A stretch of DNA of 64,000 bases, taken from NCBI GenBank assembly GCA_041690035.1, contig JBDNFC010000009.1:58623-122622 (forward strand), written 5' to 3'. The stretch comes from CALSPH01 sp041690035 (GTDB taxonomy: Bacteria; Bacteroidota; Bacteroidia; NS11-12g; UBA955). Shown here piece after piece: positions 54,117-63,834 of this stretch. The notes under the pieces are model-generated. The model did no database searches. It worked only from the letters and a program-made list of their open reading frames with translations, and had not been told where the DNA came from. Numbering within the stretch: the first letter of the stretch is position 1; every line of letters begins with the position of its first letter. The translations under genes were made by a program, and so were the position numbers.

Positions 54117-54929
54117 TTGAATATAAAAGACCTTGCAACATTTTTTCCCGATACATATACTCAAAGCGAAATAGCTTATTTGAGTAAAATATTTTTGTCA
54201 GAATTTGAGTTAATTGAACCAGAAAAAGTAGATGAATACTACCAATTGTGGAAAGGAAAATTGGCTACAGGTATGCCCTATCAATATGTAATAAATAAAG
54301 CATGGTTTTGCAATAGCATATTTTTTGTAAATGAGCAGGTGCTAATACCTAGGCCAGAAACTGAGGAACTAGTAGCACTGATTATAAAATATTTAACACC
54401 GCAATCTATCTTAGATATAGGCACAGGTTCTGGCTGTATAGCAATAAGCCTAGCAAAAAACTATCCAACATCTAATATTTGCGCCATAGATATTAGTAAA
54501 GGCGCTTTAAATATTGCAAAAAATAATGCAATCAATCTTAAACAAATTATTCAATTTGAGGAAGACAACATTCTTGCCCCAGAAAAGAGCTATAATTTTT
54601 ATAACTTAATAATTAGCAACCCGCCATATATAAATAGCAATAAAAAAATAGCTGATAATGTCTTAAAATTTGAACCACATATTGCATTATTTTCTGCAAA
54701 CGATGATTTGGCTTTTTATAAAGCTATAAGCACTTTTGCAAAAACACATCTTACATTGGATGGTATTTTAGCATTAGAAATAAATCAAGAAAGAGGTATA
54801 GAAACAGCTGATATTCTAAATAATCAAGGGTTTGTTACCAAAATAATAATTGATATGAGTGGCAATGAAAGATTTATTTTTGGTGCTTTTGAATCAAAAT
54901 ACTTAAATTTTTTGCCAAATTTGGATTAA
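54117..54929 (+). CDS. prmC: release factor glutamine methyltransferase
   Basis: I place the start at TTG 54117 (MNIKDLATFF), giving 270 residues, because the promoter box at 54100-54107 overlaps the next upstream TTG. The SAM motif ILDIGTGSGCIAI lies at 98-110. The catalytic NPPY is at 168-171 (ISNPPYI). LIPRPETEELV at 77-87 is the family's substrate-side segment. The enzyme methylates the glutamine of the GGQ motif in release factors RF1 and RF2. It diverges from ribD and converges on murB, 14 bp between stops. Confidence 0.93.
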   Translation: MNIKDLATFFPDTYTQSEIAYLSKIFLSEFELIEPEKVDEYYQLWKGKLATGMPYQYVINKAWFCNSIFFVNEQVLIPRPETEELVALIIKYLTPQSILDIGTGSGCIAISLAKNYPTSNICAIDISKGALNIAKNNAINLKQIIQFEEDNILAPEKSYNFYNLIISNPPYINSNKKIADNVLKFEPHIALFSANDDLAFYKAISTFAKTHLTLDGILALEINQERGIETADILNNQGFVTKIIIDMSGNERFIFGAFESKYLNFLPNLD

Positions 54930-54943
54930 GTTTATTACGCTTT

Positions 54944-55969
54944 TTAATTTTCCCAAATATTTACTTCAGTTTCAAGCTTTATTTGATAGCTGTTCCATAC
55001 ACTTTGGATAATGTCTTCTGCCAAACTTTTTATTTCTGATCCTATTGCACCTCCATAGTTTACCAATACAAGGGCCTGTTTTGCATGGCTACCAGTATTT
55101 CCAATTTTTTTCCCTTTCCATCCCAAGCTTTCTATTAACCAGCCAGCAGGCACTTTAACGCCATGGGGTGTTTGAAAACCTTTTATATCTTTAAACTTGG
55201 ATAAAAGAAATTCAAAATGAGTAGTTGAAATTACAGGGTTTTTAAAAAAAGAACCACTATTGCCTAAAATTTTGGGATTGGGTAGTTTACTACTTCTAAT
55301 TTCTATTACAGCGTTACTAACATCTTTTATATTTGCATCATTTAGTTCTATACCATTACTCATTAGCGTAGCAGATATATCACCATAATTGGTGTTTGTA
55401 ATAGGATTTTTACTCAATTCTAAAGTAACATCATAAATAAAATAATGGTCTTTTAATTTATTCTTAAATACAGACTCACGGTAGCCAAATTCACAATCTT
55501 GTAGATTAAAAACTTCCAATTGCAGTGTTTTTAAATTTAAAGCAGATAATGACACAAAAACATCTTTTAACTCTACACCATAAGCACCAATATTCTGCAT
55601 GGGTGCAGCACCCACACTGCCTGGAATCAACGATAAGTTTTCTATGCCTCCATAGCCAATTTCTACCATTTGCAATACTAAATTGTGCCAAAGTGTGCCC
55701 GACATTGCTGTTACTTGTATTTTATCCTCTGTTTCTGAATGTAGGTTTACCCCTACAATTTTATTAATAATTACAAGGGCATCAATTTGATTACAGATTA
55801 ATAGATTACTACCTCCACCAATAAACTTAACTTTATTTTCGATTGCTGTATCAGATTTTAATACCGCAATAAGTTGAGTAAGAGATGAAACTTCAACCAA
55901 ATATTTGGCAGACGCCTCTAAACCAAAAGTATTGTATTGCTTTAGTGAAGTTGAATTTAAAATATTCAC
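54944..55969 (-). CDS. murB: UDP-N-acetylmuramate dehydrogenase
   Basis: The 341-residue protein begins at GTG 55969 (MNILNSTSLKQYNTFG), a typical MurB N-terminus. The FAD-binding segment FIGGGSNLLI lies near 49, followed by SLIPGSVGAAPMQNIGAYGVEL (about 112-133). The catalytic Ser lies in GNSGSFFKNP (about 232-241), and a C-terminal Glu region follows. It reduces UDP-GlcNAc-enolpyruvate to UDP-MurNAc for peptidoglycan. Its promoter box is only 4 bp before the GTG, so the mRNA may be leaderless. Confidence 0.95.
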   Translation of the reverse strand: MNILNSTSLKQYNTFGLEASAKYLVEVSSLTQLIAVLKSDTAIENKVKFIGGGSNLLICNQIDALVIINKIVGVNLHSETEDKIQVTAMSGTLWHNLVLQMVEIGYGGIENLSLIPGSVGAAPMQNIGAYGVELKDVFVSLSALNLKTLQLEVFNLQDCEFGYRESVFKNKLKDHYFIYDVTLELSKNPITNTNYGDISATLMSNGIELNDANIKDVSNAVIEIRSSKLPNPKILGNSGSFFKNPVISTTHFEFLLSKFKDIKGFQTPHGVKVPAGWLIESLGWKGKKIGNTGSHAKQALVLVNYGGAIGSEIKSLAEDIIQSVWNSYQIKLETEVNIWEN

Positions 55970-55973
55970 TGTG

Positions 55974-55981
55974 CAAAATTA
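55974..55981 (-). promoter_or_regulatory. TAnnTTTG promoter box of murB
   Basis: The minus strand reads TAATTTTG, an exact match. It ends 4 bp before the GTG at 55969, so transcription would begin at or inside the start codon. Confidence 0.6.
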
Positions 55982-56021
55982 ATATATAAAAAAGATGTTT
56001 AGCACACTTTTTGTAAACAAA

Positions 56022-56048
56022 AAAACCCTGCAATCATGCAAGGTTTTT
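56022..56048 (-). terminator. terminator of gldJ
   Basis: AAAACCCTGCA and TGCAAGGTTTT pair with one C-A mismatch around ATCA. On the minus strand the hairpin is followed by a T-run (TTTTTTTG). It lies 22 bp after the gldJ stop. Confidence 0.8.
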
Positions 56049-56069
56049 TATTTAATACTTTAAGATAAA

Positions 56070-57578
56070 TTAGCGTCTTTTTTTCTTTTTACTACCAATA
56101 CCTGAGCTAGGCAGCCCTTTATATTTTTTCTTGCTGTTACCAACAGGAGAGCCAATTCTTATCATAGCACATCTAAAACCAAGCGTTGATAAACTCAACT
56201 CTTCATCAAGGTATCTGCGTGTCCCTGGCGACATCCAATAAGCCCTGTCATTCCAAGACCCACCTTTAATTACTCTTGCTTGATTATCAATAAGAGAGGT
56301 TACCCCATACTCATATTGTTGCTCACCACCATTATAATTTAGTTCATCCTTAAATCCAATGTTATCGCCAACCTTATAGTTTCTTCTATTCACATTTTGA
56401 GCAGGGTCTACCAATTCATAAATTAATCTTCCAAGAGTGTCTTTCATTTCAATATCGCCATAAGCATCTAATTTTAACTTAGTATACACATTTCCCCTAA
56501 AGGAGTTAAAATCAGCCATATCTTCGGAAGATAATGGTCTATAAACATCCATTACCCATTCTGATACATTACCAGCCATGTTGTATAAACCATAATCATT
56601 AGGCCAAAAAGAAAAAACAGGAGTGGTTATAAAACCACCATCATTTAATTTACCCGCAATACCACCTTGGTCTCCATCACCTCTTTTAAAGTTGGCAAGA
56701 ATAAGACCACGCACTCTTTCTGTGGCTCCATTGTTAGAAGTCCATCTAACTGTAAGGTCATTCCAAGGATAAATTTTTCCTTCATCTACGTTTTCTAAAG
56801 TTGAATTGCCAATACCTGCTAAAGCAGCATATTCCCACTCAGCCTCTGTTGGCAATCGGTATTCTGGCAATAATATACCATCTTCTACGCGCACTTTATC
56901 TCTTCTTTTTTTCTTCTTTTGTGAATAATCACGCAGCACTTTTTTCTTAGTTTTAACACTAAATTCATACTGACCTGCAAGGTATGCTTTGGAATTAAAA
57001 TTATTATCATCTGCCTCTGTATTTGGCGTATATTTAATAATTTTTTCGCGATCCAAAATGGTTTCGTTTACCCTGTCTGTGCGCCAATCTGCAAAATTCT
57101 TTGCCTGCAACCAACTTACACCCACTACAGGATAATCTTGATAAGCAGGATGCCTAAAGTAATACTCTACAAAAGGTTCGTTAAATGCCAATTTACTTCT
57201 CCAAGAATTAGTATCGGGCAACGCATTTTTATAAATTTCGGGGAAGCTAAAAACCCTGCCAATCCAATATAGGTATTCGAGGTATTGTATATTAGAAACT
57301 TCTGTTTCGTCAAGATAAAAAGACTGCACTGTTACTTTTTTCTTAAAGTTATCGTTACTAAAAGTAACATTTTCTTCATGAGAACCCATCACAAAAGAGC
57401 CCCCTTCTATTAATACTAAGCCTGGTCCAGTTTCTTGCCCCTTATACTTATGTACCTCAAAACCACCCCACTTAGAACTGTTATATCCTTGGCCAGTAGT
57501 GGCTGATTTGTTTTTCTTACAAGCAGGTAAAGCAAGCATAACTATTACTGCAATACATGGAATTATTATTTTTTTCAT
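56070..57578 (-). CDS. gldJ: gliding motility/T9SS lipoprotein GldJ
   Basis: The 502-residue protein has a lipobox (MLALPAC, Cys20) and one formylglycine-generating-enzyme/sulfatase-modifying (C-type lectin-like) domain. GPGLVLIEGGSFVMGS is at about 51-66, LPTEAEWEYAAL near 240, NDYGLYNMAGNVSEWVMDVYRP near 330 and VIKGGSWNDRAYW near 445. The large insert and YKGQETGPG opening match GldJ rather than GldK. GldJ is an outer-membrane lipoprotein needed for gliding and stable GldK, hence type IX secretion. The Arg/Lys-rich tail is unusual. Confidence 0.88.
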   Translation of the reverse strand: MKKIIIPCIAVIVMLALPACKKNKSATTGQGYNSSKWGGFEVHKYKGQETGPGLVLIEGGSFVMGSHEENVTFSNDNFKKKVTVQSFYLDETEVSNIQYLEYLYWIGRVFSFPEIYKNALPDTNSWRSKLAFNEPFVEYYFRHPAYQDYPVVGVSWLQAKNFADWRTDRVNETILDREKIIKYTPNTEADDNNFNSKAYLAGQYEFSVKTKKKVLRDYSQKKKKRRDKVRVEDGILLPEYRLPTEAEWEYAALAGIGNSTLENVDEGKIYPWNDLTVRWTSNNGATERVRGLILANFKRGDGDQGGIAGKLNDGGFITTPVFSFWPNDYGLYNMAGNVSEWVMDVYRPLSSEDMADFNSFRGNVYTKLKLDAYGDIEMKDTLGRLIYELVDPAQNVNRRNYKVGDNIGFKDELNYNGGEQQYEYGVTSLIDNQARVIKGGSWNDRAYWMSPGTRRYLDEELSLSTLGFRCAMIRIGSPVGNSKKKYKGLPSSGIGSKKKKRR

Positions 57579-57917
57579 ATAAATGATTGTCCTTTTTTGT
57601 CTTTTATAAACGGCAAATATCGTATATTTATTGTGTAATTATCAAATATTTAAAAAAAAAATTGCAAATTGGCTATTTTAATTTTTGAGAGGAGATTTTT
57701 AAGGAAAGCTTTAATAGAAAAGAATACCCTTTTTAGCAATTTTTAAAACCTATTTACAACAACCATATTTTTTGTATCTCGTTATATTAATATAGCATTT
57801 AAAAAAATTGATAATAGTGCACGATGAGTTCTCCATCGTATCAAAAACGTTTTCAGCAAAATAAAAAAAAGCCCATTATAAATTTTATAATGGGCTTTTA
57901 TAATCTTATAATAAATG
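57579..57917. other. 339-bp intergenic region between gldJ and porP
   Basis: The stretch holds the porP terminator (57867-57899), a small hairpin with CGATG/CATCG arms (about 57823-57839), and on the minus strand a GATATTTG promoter-like box about 40 bp before gldJ (one mismatch). No coding frame is convincing. Confidence 0.5.
57867..57899 (-). terminator. terminator of the porP/sprF gene
   Basis: GCCCATTATAA (57871-57881) pairs with TTATAATGGGC (57885-57895). Eight Ts follow on the minus strand. It lies 18 bp after the stop at 57918. Confidence 0.9.
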
Positions 57918-58919
57918 TTAAAATTCAGGACATTTGATTGGTTTAAAACCACCTGGCCTTGTGCCTAAGCACCAATCTACAGCTAATGAAACTTCATGCG
58001 AGCCTTGCGCAGCAGGTCTAGCTGAAGATACTGTAATATCATAACTATAGCCAAACTTGAGCCTGTCTTTTCTAAATCCTAATAACACTATAATAGCATC
58101 ACTGTTGCCAAATTGTCCCATCGTTTGTCTAAACCATAATCCACTCACTAAAGGACCTTTGTTTACATAAAAACCAAAATTTAATTGCGTAAAATTTTGT
58201 TGCATCATAAACAATAAGTTAGGAGAGATAAAAGCTTCAGGGTTTCTTCTTTTTTCTAAAGGAATCATAACCCCTGTGTGGGCGGTATACCTTCTTGGCA
58301 AAGTACCATCCTGACTTTGATAAAATGATTGGTTTGGCTCAATAATATTGTGCATTGCAAATCCTGCATAAAAATTTTTGGAGTATCCTAAAATTCCAGC
58401 ACCAAAGTTAGGAAAAAATATACTTTGACTAGGCCTAGGCTCTGCAGAGTTGTAAACAAAGCCTTGTGTGGGATTAATTTGATCAGCAAAGGTAAGTTTA
58501 CTAAAATCTAAACTTTTTTGAACCATAGATGCCTGCAAACCTGTTCTAAAAAAGAAATTTCTATTTACTGGTATCACATAAGAATATACTGCGCTTACCG
58601 TTGTAGATGTTAATAAACCAGAACCTGCAACATCTCTTGTTATCATAGCTCCTAGCCCACCACCTACAGAGTTAAAATGTTGATCCCAACTTGCATTTAC
58701 TGTTTGATATGTGCCCTTTAGCGAAGGCCATTGGTTTCTATAATTGATGGCTAATCGCCCAGCCATACCATTATTACAAACTGCGCTTCCTGCCATTGCC
58801 GGATTAGTATATATTGGGGCTGCATAAAATTGAGTAAATTCTGGATCTTGAGCATTAATTTGGCTCGTAAATATGAGGCTCAAAAGTCCAGTTGCTAATT
58901 TTGTGATTGTTTTATTCAT
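57918..58919 (-). CDS. PorP/SprF family type IX secretion membrane protein
   Basis: The 333-residue protein has a signal peptide (about 1-23, INAQ) and the PorP/SprF opening DPEFTQFYAAPIYTNPAMAGSA. Barrel strands follow with PYGxGGLGAMI-like, NFGAGILGYSKNFYAGFAMHN and FGYSYDITVSSARPAAQGSHEVSL segments. PorP/SprF proteins are outer-membrane barrels that help deliver or anchor particular T9SS cargo (SprF for SprB). Several paralogs are usual, so this is not necessarily the core PorP. It has its own promoter and terminator. Confidence 0.92.
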   Translation of the reverse strand: MNKTITKLATGLLSLIFTSQINAQDPEFTQFYAAPIYTNPAMAGSAVCNNGMAGRLAINYRNQWPSLKGTYQTVNASWDQHFNSVGGGLGAMITRDVAGSGLLTSTTVSAVYSYVIPVNRNFFFRTGLQASMVQKSLDFSKLTFADQINPTQGFVYNSAEPRPSQSIFFPNFGAGILGYSKNFYAGFAMHNIIEPNQSFYQSQDGTLPRRYTAHTGVMIPLEKRRNPEAFISPNLLFMMQQNFTQLNFGFYVNKGPLVSGLWFRQTMGQFGNSDAIIVLLGFRKDRLKFGYSYDITVSSARPAAQGSHEVSLAVDWCLGTRPGGFKPIKCPEF

Positions 58920-58937
58920 TTATTTAATGTGTTAGTG

Positions 58938-58945
58938 CAAATATA
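58938..58945 (-). promoter_or_regulatory. TAnnTTTG promoter box of the porP/sprF gene
   Basis: The minus strand reads TATATTTG, an exact consensus match, 18 bp before the ATG at 58919. Confidence 0.65.
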
Positions 58946-58996
58946 ATTTTATTGTCATAATTAAAAAACGAAATTTAATATAAAATATTTTATTGT

Positions 58997-59004
58997 TATC
59001 TTCG
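58997..59004 (+). promoter_or_regulatory. variant -7 box (TATCTTCG) of porU
   Basis: TATCTTCG differs from TAnnTTTG at one position and ends 19 bp before the ATG at 59024. It is the third TTCG-type box in the window. Confidence 0.4.
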
Positions 59005-59023
59005 TTGTTTTAAAATCAACCTT

Positions 59024-62000
59024 ATGACGCACAAAGATAATAAAAAGTCCACTGTAATGAAAAAAAATATTTTTAATATAAACAAAAAGATATTTTTGTT
59101 TATATTTTTTACAATATTTAGCTTTTTTATTAGCGCTAATTTAATATTTGCACAGCAATTTGGAGATCCTCTTTTTAATAATTCACCCTTAAAAAGCGGT
59201 ATTTGGCGTAAAATAAGTGTTTTTAATGATGGAGTGTATAAGATTTCTGGTGCAGAAATTAAAAACTGGGGATGGAATTTAAGTCAAATTAATCCCCAAA
59301 CGATTCAAATTTTTGGAAATCATGGTGCAATGTTGCCAGAAAATAATACAGAGCCGCGCCCAATAGGCTTGCAAGAAAATGCCATTACGATATTTGATGG
59401 AGGTGATGGAAAATTTGACGAACAAGATTTTATATTATTCTGGGGAGAATCACCGCATAAGTGGTTCTTTAATACAAGTTCTCTTAGTTATCAACATCAA
59501 ATTAATTTATACAGCAAACAAACAAGTTATTTTATTACCTTCGGTCAAGGTAATGGTAAAAGAATTATTACAAAACCGGTAAACAATGCCTCTCCCTCTA
59601 TTTCATTAAACACCTATGACTATAAAGTTTGGTATGAAAAAGAAGTGAGTAAGATTATACATTCTGGCAAAGAATGGTTAGGTGAAGATTTTAAAGACAA
59701 GAGTAATCAAGTATTTAATATTAGTGTGCCAAACCCTGTTAATAGTGCAGCAAATTTAAAAATAGTATTTGCAGGCAGAGGCAAACCCAGTAATGTAAAC
59801 TATTTTTTTAATGGTCAGTTTTGGGGCACAGTAGCAAGTTTGGGTGGCTCTGACGATAATATTTCGCTAAACAAACGCAATATTGCTATAAATACCTATC
59901 AAATTCCAATAAGCATTAGCAATAATGCTTTTGAAATAAAATATATCAAAGGTGGGGCAAACTCCAACGGATTTTTAGACTATTATGAGTTTATAGCTAA
60001 ATCTAATCTTGGCTATGAGTCATTACTTCAATTTAGCAACAGCGAAGCAGTTGGCAAAGCAAATGTGAGGTATGATATTATCAATAATGGGGCAAATTTT
60101 AATGCTTGGGATATAACCAATCCATACAATCCAGAGAAAATAGACCTAAGGCAAGGAAGCAACACCTTGTTTTTTATTGATTCTAATGGCAATCAATTAA
60201 AAAAGTATTTTGCATTTGATGGCACTGTATTTAATACTGTAAGAGATGATGGAGGAATTGCAAATCAAAACCTTGCAGGTATCGCAGCCCCAGATTTAGT
60301 AATTATTTGCCATCCAGCATTTTTAAATCAATCTATAAAATTGGCAAATTACAGAACTTCAAAAAACGGGTTAGAGGTAGCAGTAGTTACCCCTCAGCAA
60401 ATTTACAATGAATTTAGTTCGGGCAGCCAAGATATTTCTGCAATTAGAGACTTCTTGCGCAACACCTACTATAAAACACCAGGGAAATTAAAATATGTTT
60501 TGCTTTATGGTGATGCCTCTTTTGACTATTTAGATAGAATCCCTAAGAATACAAATTTTATACCTACTTTTGAGTCGGAAGAAAGCAGTATTGAAGAGTC
60601 TTCATTTTGCTCGGATGATTTTTTTGGGTATCTAAGCGCGAATGATGGTAATATTGAAAATAATAATTCAAAAGAATTAGAAATAAGTGTTGGAAGATTA
60701 CCAGCAGAAAATGAAAAAGAAGCGGACGTCTTATTAGAAAAATTACTAAATTATGAGCAGCCTGCATCTTTTGGAAATTGGAGAAACAATCTTGTATTTT
60801 TAGCAGATGATGTGGATGAATCGTGGGACATCACCCATGCCTTACAATCAGAATATTTAACAAATTCTATCAATACAAATTCGCCCTTGTTTAACAGCAG
60901 CAAAATTTATTTAGATGCCTATAAAGAGGAGATCATCGCTGGAGGTGGAGCATATCCTGCAGCATCTAATGCCATTAACGAAAACATTGTAAAGGGATCT
61001 TTGGTTTTCAATTATATAGGACATGGCGGCTCTTTAGGATTAGCAAAAGAAAGGGTGTTAACCATAGACCAAGTAAAAGCATGGAATAATATTAATAGTT
61101 TGCCATTATTTATTACAGCCACATGTGAGTTGACAGCCTTCGATAACCCTGCTGTAAAATCTTTTGGAGAAGAGTTAATACTTAATCCAAAAGGAGGTGC
61201 AATTGCCCTGCTAACGACTACTAGGGTGGTATTTTCTGGACCCAATGAAAGCTTGAGTCGAGGAGTTTGGGACAACAATATATTAGACATAAGCAAGCCT
61301 CAACGAATTGGAGATATTTATTTGCGTACAAAGAATAGAAATTCAGGCAATTCTACAAATGATTTACGTTTTAGCCTTGTTGGCGACCCCTCTATGCACC
61401 TAGCTATCCCTAAACATAAAATTATTTTAGATAAAATTAACGACAAAACTGTAAGTGCTTTAGGCGATAGCTTCAAAGCATTAGGGCTGGCTTCATTAGA
61501 GGGTCACTTAGAAAAAAACAATCAAATGTGGAACACCTTTAATGGGGAAATAGATATCATCGTTTTTGACAAGCCATCTGAATTTAAAACATTAGCAAAC
61601 GGAGATAATTCAAGACCAATTAATTTTAAGGATCAAAGAAGCATTATTTATAGGGGCAAAACACAGGTAATCAATGGGAAATTCAGAATTATATTTATGG
61701 TACCCAAAGACATTAATTACCAAATAGGAAAAGGAAAAATTTCAATGTATGCGCATAATAATGAAGAAGATGCCGCTGGGGTATATAACGATATCATTAT
61801 AGGCGGCTCTAACACCGATTTTGCGATAGATAATACTGTTCCTGAAGTAAAAATATTCTTAAATTCAAAAAAGTTCATAAATGGTGGCGTAACTAATGAA
61901 AATCCGCTTTTTTTGGCAGATTTATTTGATGGCAATGGAATTAATTTAAGTTCATCAGGAATAGGAAGAGGAATTATTTTAACATTAGACAAAGGGACAA

Positions 62001-62497
62001 AAAATGAAAAACAATATGTATTAAACGATTTTTATACAAGTGCTATTGGTGATTTTCAAAATGGCACAATTGCTTACCAACTTACTGCACTGAGTGCAGG
62101 CAGGCATACACTCCATTTAAAAGTATGGGATACCTATAATAACTCTGCCGAAGCATCTATCTATTTTATTGTTGGAGAAAGCAAAGCGGAATTTGACATA
62201 CTAAAATTAAGAAGTGTACCCAACCCTTTCAGTATAATTCCAAATCTAATTGTGGATCACAATAGACCCAATTCAGATTTGACCTTAAAGAATGAACTCA
62301 TCGCAAGCAATGGTGTTATGGTGTTATCACACACACATATTATCTATGATGCAAGCAATAGCATATCACTAAAACTTTCTGAAAATAACGATTGGACAAA
62401 TTTGATAAAACCGGGTGTTTATATATTAAGGTCTACAATTAGCACAAGTAACGGAGAAACAAAAACTGTCATAGAAAAAATTGTATATACCCAATAA
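59024..62497 (+). CDS. porU: type IX secretion system sortase PorU
   Basis: The 1157-residue protein has a signal peptide (cleavage near IFAQQF, about residue 45). A start at 59057 (MKKNIFNI) would give a more normal signal length. The C25 gingipain-type peptidase domain has the catalytic His667 in IGHGG and Cys701 in TATCELTAF. After it come beta-rich domains, and the C-terminus ends with an Ig-like segment (SVPNPFSIIPN, then ISLKLSENNDW) related to T9SS sorting domains. PorU cuts the sorting signal and attaches cargo to lipid at the surface. porV follows by 63 bp. Confidence 0.94.
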   Translation: MTHKDNKKSTVMKKNIFNINKKIFLFIFFTIFSFFISANLIFAQQFGDPLFNNSPLKSGIWRKISVFNDGVYKISGAEIKNWGWNLSQINPQTIQIFGNHGAMLPENNTEPRPIGLQENAITIFDGGDGKFDEQDFILFWGESPHKWFFNTSSLSYQHQINLYSKQTSYFITFGQGNGKRIITKPVNNASPSISLNTYDYKVWYEKEVSKIIHSGKEWLGEDFKDKSNQVFNISVPNPVNSAANLKIVFAGRGKPSNVNYFFNGQFWGTVASLGGSDDNISLNKRNIAINTYQIPISISNNAFEIKYIKGGANSNGFLDYYEFIAKSNLGYESLLQFSNSEAVGKANVRYDIINNGANFNAWDITNPYNPEKIDLRQGSNTLFFIDSNGNQLKKYFAFDGTVFNTVRDDGGIANQNLAGIAAPDLVIICHPAFLNQSIKLANYRTSKNGLEVAVVTPQQIYNEFSSGSQDISAIRDFLRNTYYKTPGKLKYVLLYGDASFDYLDRIPKNTNFIPTFESEESSIEESSFCSDDFFGYLSANDGNIENNNSKELEISVGRLPAENEKEADVLLEKLLNYEQPASFGNWRNNLVFLADDVDESWDITHALQSEYLTNSINTNSPLFNSSKIYLDAYKEEIIAGGGAYPAASNAINENIVKGSLVFNYIGHGGSLGLAKERVLTIDQVKAWNNINSLPLFITATCELTAFDNPAVKSFGEELILNPKGGAIALLTTTRVVFSGPNESLSRGVWDNNILDISKPQRIGDIYLRTKNRNSGNSTNDLRFSLVGDPSMHLAIPKHKIILDKINDKTVSALGDSFKALGLASLEGHLEKNNQMWNTFNGEIDIIVFDKPSEFKTLANGDNSRPINFKDQRSIIYRGKTQVINGKFRIIFMVPKDINYQIGKGKISMYAHNNEEDAAGVYNDIIIGGSNTDFAIDNTVPEVKIFLNSKKFINGGVTNENPLFLADLFDGNGINLSSSGIGRGIILTLDKGTKNEKQYVLNDFYTSAIGDFQNGTIAYQLTALSAGRHTLHLKVWDTYNNSAEASIYFIVGESKAEFDILKLRSVPNPFSIIPNLIVDHNRPNSDLTLKNELIASNGVMVLSHTHIIYDASNSISLKLSENNDWTNLIKPGVYILRSTISTSNGETKTVIEKIVYTQ

Positions 62498-62541
62498 TTA
62501 AAAAATAAGAGATATGGCATAAAACTTACCTAAAAAAAACA

Positions 62542-62549
62542 TATTTTTG
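62542..62549 (+). promoter_or_regulatory. TAnnTTTG promoter box of porV
   Basis: TATTTTTG matches the -7 consensus exactly and ends 11 bp before the ATG at 62561. porV may thus be transcribed independently of porU. Confidence 0.65.
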
Positions 62550-62560
62550 CACCAATTAAA

Positions 62561-63763
62561 ATGAAATTATCAAAACAATTAGTTCTCATTTCAGGCAGCA
62601 TTTTCATTATTAATGAAACATCTGCTCAACAAACAGTAACCAATAGCACATTATCTGGCCAGCTAAATACCTTAACTACTTCTGTGCCTTTTCTTACAAT
62701 TGCCCCCGACTCAAGGTCTGCAGGAATGGGAGATGCAGGTGTTGCGATTAGTCCAGATGTGAATGCAGTGCATTGGAATTTAGCTAAACTCTCGTTTGCT
62801 GAAAAACAAACTGGTTTTGGATTTAGTTATGCACCTTGGTTAAGAAAAATAGTGAACGATATGGCTTATAGTTACTTAAGTGGATACACTAAAATTGATG
62901 AAAGATTTGCCATTGGGGGGTCATTTAGGTACTTTTCTTTAGGCACAATTAATTATACTGATAATAATGGAACTTCTTTAGGTTCAAACAATCCTAATGA
63001 ATTTGCAATAGATTTAGGCGTATCAACCGCATTGAGTAAAAAAATGTCAGTAGGTGCAACCCTTAGGTATATTAATTCTAATTTAGTACCAAGAAGCTTT
63101 AGTGCAGCCAATGTGCGTCCAGGAAGAGCTGGAGCAGGTGATATATCTTGGTATTTTAAAGACAAACTAAAAAGCCCAAATCTTAAAAAATACAATTCAA
63201 CCTTGGCTTTAGGTGCAGTAATTAGCAATATTGGTTCTAAAATAACCTACACAGATAATTCTAAAAGAGATTTTATACCTACAAATTTAAGAATTGGAGG
63301 TGCATTAACCATGGATTTAGACCAATATAATAGCATTACCTTTACTACAGACATCAATAAATTACTTGTGCCCACAAGGCCTCAAACAGTAAAACTTGCC
63401 AATGGACAAGACTCAATTATAAAAGGCAGGATATCTGACGTGGGTTCTGTAGCTGGTATTTTTCAATCTTTTCATGATGCGCCAGACGGTTTTTCAGAAG
63501 AAATGAAAGAATTAACTTACTCTGCGGGTTTTGAGTGGTGGTATCAAAAACAATTTGCAGGCAGAATAGGTTATTTTCATGAAAATAGATTAAAAGGAAA
63601 CCGTCAATTTTTGAGCATCGGTGTTGGAATAAGATACAATGTATTTGGCCTAGATGTAGCCTTTCTTACGCCTACCAATGGCAATCAACATCCCTTGGCA
63701 AACCAATTGCGTTTTAGTCTACTATTTGATTTAAAATCATTTAAAGATCAAAACAAGAATTAA
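62561..63763 (+). CDS. porV: type IX secretion outer-membrane protein PorV (LptO)
   Basis: The 400-residue protein has a signal peptide (about 1-22, TSAQ) and an FadL-like 14-strand barrel. It has the PorV opening VPFLTIAPDSRSAGMGDAGVA (in parts, about 44-64), then AVHWNLAKLSF. GIGIRYNVFGLDVAFLTP precedes the last strand. PorV is the shuttle that carries substrate from the SprA translocon to PorU. Its order after porU is the usual arrangement. A palindromic terminator follows. Confidence 0.95.
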   Translation: MKLSKQLVLISGSIFIINETSAQQTVTNSTLSGQLNTLTTSVPFLTIAPDSRSAGMGDAGVAISPDVNAVHWNLAKLSFAEKQTGFGFSYAPWLRKIVNDMAYSYLSGYTKIDERFAIGGSFRYFSLGTINYTDNNGTSLGSNNPNEFAIDLGVSTALSKKMSVGATLRYINSNLVPRSFSAANVRPGRAGAGDISWYFKDKLKSPNLKKYNSTLALGAVISNIGSKITYTDNSKRDFIPTNLRIGGALTMDLDQYNSITFTTDINKLLVPTRPQTVKLANGQDSIIKGRISDVGSVAGIFQSFHDAPDGFSEEMKELTYSAGFEWWYQKQFAGRIGYFHENRLKGNRQFLSIGVGIRYNVFGLDVAFLTPTNGNQHPLANQLRFSLLFDLKSFKDQNKN

Positions 63764-63834
63764 ATAACACCTGGGTTTAGCTTAGGTAAATAATTTTCAT
63801 GAGTTCATAGGAAGCTAAATATTAATAAAGCCTA

